NCBI GenBank assembly: GCA_004369085.1
Contig: ML210630.1
Span: forward strand, 1-10,719
From: Coprinopsis marcescibilis
Lineage: Eukaryota > Basidiomycota > Agaricomycetes > Agaricales > Psathyrellaceae
Length of the DNA: 10,719 nt
Reading direction: 5' to 3'
In this document: positions 7,263-10,719 of the stretch, one piece after another
Layout of the letters: the number at the start of each line of letters is the position of its first letter
Numbering within the stretch: position 1 is the stretch's first letter
Program-made: the position numbers and the translations under genes
Notes under the pieces: generated by a model
Seen by the model: only the letters and a program-made list of their open reading frames with translations
Databases searched by the model: none
Told to the model about the DNA's origin: nothing

Positions 7263-9915
7263 ATGGCCATCATCGAGCGCAGCCAATCCCACTCGTCTCC
7301 AGGGTACACAACCGAATGTCTGCACTCTCAGTCCCAGACATCGTCCATCCGCCGAGAGTCAAGATTTGCACGATTTATGCCGCAGATATGCTTCGATTCG
7401 ACGCTACGGTTCACAGTCATCCGACTCCTCTTTGCATCTACTGTTGCCAATCTAGTCCTCGATATCATGGAAAAGCTATATAGGGACTGCATACTTACGA
7501 TTCTCGTCATCGTACACCACGGATGTAGGTGAGTCACGGTCGTTGTTGTCCCGCTTATGGGCTGGAGTTTCTGGCGCGGAAGGATATGGCAGTGGTACTG
7601 ACGAAATCAAACAGTGGCCTAGGACCTCGGTTCCCTATCCCCGGTATCTTTGACATCATATTCATCGCAGCGGAACTGAGCAGTACGTCTTAACTATCGC
7701 CATATCCCTCCATCTTCTCTCGGATCTGACATCTTTCTTGGCAGTATGTGTATACCGCATATTTTGGATCGAAATAACCTCCCAGAAAGGGCGCAAATTC
7801 CTCACCACGATGAACCTGCTCGTCGCAGTCAGCATGCGGTGGATCATGCTCTTCCTCATCGCCGTTCTTTTCCTCCTGCGCCTCTTTCGCCTCATCGATG
7901 CGGGCCGCAGAGGGCTCTGGGCCTGGGTAGACGTGACCCGGGACCATGTGTTCGAAGACGATTCTGAAATCGTAACAAAGTTCGGGCAGATCAGGAAGGC
8001 TGAGAACCAACAAGGCGAGTGCGGTGACTCTTCACTGGCTATGGATATGGTCTGATATCGAGTTCTTTGGGTATTCGTATGACAGATGTTACGGTGGGCG
8101 GACTACAGACAAGGAAGCTGGGGAGGCCTAATAGACGATGTGGGTGTACGTGGACCTGGGTGGCGTTCAGGAAGGGGTGTGCGGCGAGTGCGAAGAGCAT
8201 GGTGCACGTGTTTACGGGGAGGGCCCTGTGGAGGAGGAACCTGCCGTGAGTGCTCCCATTCTCTCTCTTCCGCCCTCAATCCCTTACGTATGAGATGCTG
8301 TGCTGAATCCCCGTCTTCAGAGGCGAGAGCAACTGGATCATCATCCCGCGCGGTCTCCTCGCATTCTTCGCAATGGCAATCATGCTGCCCTTTCTCGTCC
8401 TCCGCGTCATCCTCGAGCCATCGTTCGAGATCGGCCTGCTCCCCATCCGCGAACTCAAAGGATCCTACCGCCCTGATGGGTACTTGGACGACTACCCTAT
8501 GGACTGGACAGTTGTCATAGTGAGTTACATCTTCTTCTTCAAGCTGCCCATCGTGCGCTTTCTGTGGTCTACAAACGCTCTTGCTGATGTCGAGGCAGAA
8601 ATTGTATGGTACTCACAAGGTTACGCAAGACCTCAACCAACTCATGGACGTTGTGTATTACCCGAACATGATACCTGGGGTAGACTATAGTGGTGCGTCC
8701 GCTCTCCCCCTATGTTTAAGCCCAATCTCAAACGCGCTCGATGTAAACAGAGAACCCACCGGAGGCTATCTCCTGCTTTCGAGAGCCCCCCGAGCCATTG
8801 TCAGATCCCATCGCCCTTTTTTACCCCTTCACCTGTCCACACGATGCCGACGGTCAGTGCTCAACCCACCCCTCTCTCTTCTCTGCGCCTCAGTATACCT
8901 CCAACTCTTACTTCCCAACCGTCAACTCACAGGCCTGTACGCCATAATGAACTTCACCACAATCTGGGGCAACAACATCCCCAAGACCCCCGAAGTCTTC
9001 ATCGGGAACAAATCCCCCATGGATGTCCTGTACAACTACAGCCCTACACGTTTCGTGCGCGGGGCCAACCTCCTCGCGTTGCAGGAGCGGGTGTTTAGGC
9101 AGAGGTTGGCTCAGCCTGCGTGGTCGTCGTTTGGACTTGCAAACGTGAGTAGTAGTCAAGCCTTGAACGAATGCTCCATAATGCACTGAGATTGAGTGGC
9201 ACGGGTATGCTGAGAGACGCTTGCTAGGATTATGACATCTTCTGGTACTACCCCATCCGCAACCTTATCACAGACCCGGACGCAGACGCCCTCAGCCTGC
9301 CCACTGGCCGCAACTTTGCGACCGTCCGCATCTCGCGCGAGTATCTCGGAATCGGTGCGTCATTCATTCCAAAGTCTTCCCCCTCCACTGTCCATACACC
9401 GCTGTTTATTTCTAAAATCTGCTCATAGGCACATTCTATACCACGGTCCAAGATTCCCGCGAAACAAGCGTGTTGAAGGGGCTGTCGGATATCGGAGGTC
9501 TCGGCAGCTTCTTCAGCTTCATCTGCGCGTTTATATTCGGCAGTTCGCTCTTTCGGATAGTACTCGGTGCGGCTTTATTCATCTTACCCCACTGTCTCAC
9601 CCAGACCTTGGAACCACTTGCTGACGCTGACGCACAGGCCAACGCCCGCTATCGCCCTTCGGCCTTGTGCACTCGTTGACGGCGCAGCGCCAGATGGTGG
9701 TGCGGGAGTGCGAGAAGGAGTATGCGGGGCTGCGGGACGAGATTGAGTCCCTGGACGGCAAGCATGGGTTCTTCAAGTTGATGTTTACGACCCTTATTGA
9801 TATTGATATTGTTATCAATGGTATGCGGGGGAATGGGACAGGCGCTGAGGGGCAGCCGACGGACGAGAAAAATATTGTTACTGCGGGTGGGAGCTCTGAG
9901 AATTTGTTGGAGTAA
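7263..9915 (+). CDS. Multi-pass membrane protein, 11 exons, 637 aa
   Basis: Exons: 7263-7528, 7615-7682, 7745-8014, 8086-8245, 8321-8519, 8599-8692, 8751-8852, 8933-9144, 9228-9354, 9429-9566, 9638-9915. They sum to 1914 nt with one open frame ending in TAA. The start is the first ATG after the promoter, in good context (ATCATGGCC). The first 50 residues are polar and Ser/Arg-rich. Clear hydrophobic spans are about 144-162 (WIMLFLIAVLFLLRLF), 261-286 (IIIPRGLLAFFAMAIMLPF) and 524-545 (LGSFFSFICAFIFGSSLF); weaker ones are near 50-85 and 98-120. A roughly 235-residue polar region (about 290-523) carries VTQDLNQLMDVVYYPNMIPG and a Cys (FTCPHDADG). After the last span QRPLSPFGLVH leads to a charged, helical-looking tail. 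No signal peptide or enzyme motif is visible. I do not recognise a characterised family; the C-terminal layout reminds me of uncharacterised Agaricomycete membrane proteins. Exon ends at 8014 and 8933 have in-frame alternatives (8023; 8894). Confidence 0.85.
8015..8085 (+). other. Intron 3, apparent GC-AG splice sites
   Basis: The donor reads CAAG then GCGAGT, a strong U1 match apart from C at the second position. CTGATA is a branch-point candidate and GACAG ends the intron. Exon 3 leaves one base (G), which joins AT to give GAT, keeping the frame. A GT donor (GTGACT, from 8024) nine bases later is weaker but also in frame, adding three residues (GEC). Confidence 0.5.
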
Positions 9916-10256
9916 GTGGGGAGAAGGAGGAGGGGTGGAAAGAGGTTGAGGAGATAAAAAACATGTTGTCATTCACTGTCATTCACTCACGCGCTTTTCA
10001 TCGTTGGCTACTACCACTATATCGCTATCACCGTCGCTTCGCTCTCATACGCATTGTATATGCTATTGTCAGATGCTTTCAACACGCTTTCACGCTATAC
10101 TCCCTTTACTTTTATTTAGACTCGTGTATTTATAGTAGAAAAACTTAAATGCACATCGATTGATTTCCACAAAGCCATTGAAGACTGAGCGCTCCGTCCA
10201 TCCGAAGTTCGAACTTCGACGACCATAATAATCTAAGTATATAATCTACGTGAATA
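9916..10256. other. 3' flank of the membrane-protein gene
   Basis: This holds the likely 3' untranslated region and spacer. No AATAAA is seen; ATAAAAAACATG near 9954-9965 and GTATATGC near 10056 are the nearest poly(A)-related AT-rich elements. A perfect 16-bp palindrome (CGAAGTTCGAACTTCG) lies at 10203-10218. A 61-residue open frame at 9963-10148 has no recognisable motif. Confidence 0.45.
10203..10218. repeat. Perfect 16-bp palindrome CGAAGTTCGAACTTCG
   Basis: The sequence equals its own reverse complement. It contains AAGTTCG in both orientations, the same core found twice in each arm of the two TA-flanked MITEs, and lies 39 bp outside the second of them. Confidence 0.8.
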
Positions 10257-10717
10257 CTATCATTCACCAGAGGTTCGCGCATTCCCACAAGTTCGCGCAT
10301 GTCACAATGTGACCGTGACACATTTCAATTTCAGCTGATGCACATCACTCGGCAAACTCATGGGCAGTGGGCGCGCAGTGGGCGTGCCGTCAGAGCGAAT
10401 TAGATATTAGAGACAAGTGCAAGATCGAAGACGCGAGTCGCGACAAGTCTGCGCGGTTCTCAGGCTCTCACTCAACAAACGCGATCACAGATTTTGAATT
10501 CCGCCCACCGGCTTTCGGCAAGCGTGACAACCTTCCAAATTGGGCACCTGGTTCGGACACCATTTCTTTTCAAAAAAATTATATAAACTTGAGCGCAGTG
10601 GTGGATAGATTACTTCTATAGAGTATGAGCGCAATCCGGGTAGAATTGTGGTCACAGGAGCTGGAATACTAAAATGCGCGAACTTGTGGGAATGCGCGAA
10701 CCTCTGGTGAATGATAG
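10257..10717. mobile_element. Tc1/mariner-type MITE, 461 bp (copy B)
   Basis: The arms 10257-10300 and 10674-10717 are identical inverted repeats over all 44 bp. The ends begin CTATCATTCACCAGAGG and are flanked by TA (10255-10256 and 10718-10719), so the whole insertion plus duplication ends exactly at the window edge. Each arm has two GTTCGCGCA cores 18 bp apart, likely transposase-binding sites. The 373-bp centre has an 84-residue open frame with no recognisable motif and no transposase residues, so it is non-autonomous. Identical arms suggest a recent insertion or an actively moving family. Confidence 0.88.
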
Positions 10718-10719
10718 TA

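Noticed and set aside
7662..8013. Long - strand frames rich in Arg or Glu opposite exon 3
   Set aside because: They are antisense shadows of a well-supported exon; their biased composition comes from its hydrophobic codons.
8610..8630. A 16-nt GT...AG intron (GTATGGTACTCACAAG) to explain the frame change near 8613
   Set aside because: A normal 79-nt intron at 8520-8598, with a perfect GTGAGT donor, CTGAT branch point and CAG acceptor, explains the same frame change.
8581..9189. A single 202-residue open frame across 8581-9189
   Set aside because: It reads through two introns with good splice sites; the exon model gives a better protein-like sequence (ENPPEAISCFREPPEP) between them.
10367..10621. 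84-residue open frame inside MITE copy B
   Set aside because: No transposase residues or other motif; most likely chance coding in a non-autonomous element.

Overview
The window looks like a piece of a basidiomycete (probably Agaricomycete) fungal genome. The main evidence is one gene at 7263-9915 with eleven exons split by ten uniformly short introns (58-86 nt). Most of these have GTRNGT-type donors, CTRAY-like branch points and a YAG acceptor 10-15 nt later. The long repeat-rich stretch beside it, and a decayed kinase-like fragment of a type I associate with Agaricomycetes, fit the same origin. No bacterial signals (operons, Shine-Dalgarno sites) are present.

Layout. 1-454: no recognisable gene. 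About 455-3081: the 3' half of a dead Ty1/copia retrotransposon on the + strand (integrase C-terminal part, reverse transcriptase, RNase H, polypurine tract, LTR), broken by stops and frameshifts and with catalytic residues substituted. About 3140-4060: a decayed, C-terminally truncated kinase-like gene on the - strand, ending where the LTR lies. 4060-4935: a stretch packed with TTAAGAC/GTCTTAA in both orientations around a TATA/CT-rich promoter-like island. 5242-5712: a Tourist-like (PIF/Harbinger-type) MITE with 79-bp terminal inverted repeats (TIRs) and a TAA target duplication. 5966-6363: a Tc1/mariner-type MITE with 42-bp TIRs and TA duplication. 6366-7105: no supported gene.

7263-9915: the only intact gene, a 637-residue multi-pass membrane protein on the + strand with a TATA-like/CT-rich promoter. 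I do not recognise a characterised function. Its exons join in one open frame with no internal stop, and one intron appears to use a GC donor or a weak GT donor 9 nt downstream. 9916-10256: its 3' flank, holding a 16-bp perfect palindrome. 10257-10717: a second TA-flanked MITE with perfect 44-bp TIRs, ending exactly at the window edge.

The two TA-flanked MITEs differ in most of their TIR sequence. They nevertheless share the CTAT start and two GTTCG cores 17-18 bp apart, as expected if related transposases bind a tandem site. Together the window reads as a transposon graveyard (copia, kinase remnant, repeat cluster, MITEs) next to a live, intron-rich, probably lineage-restricted membrane-protein gene.
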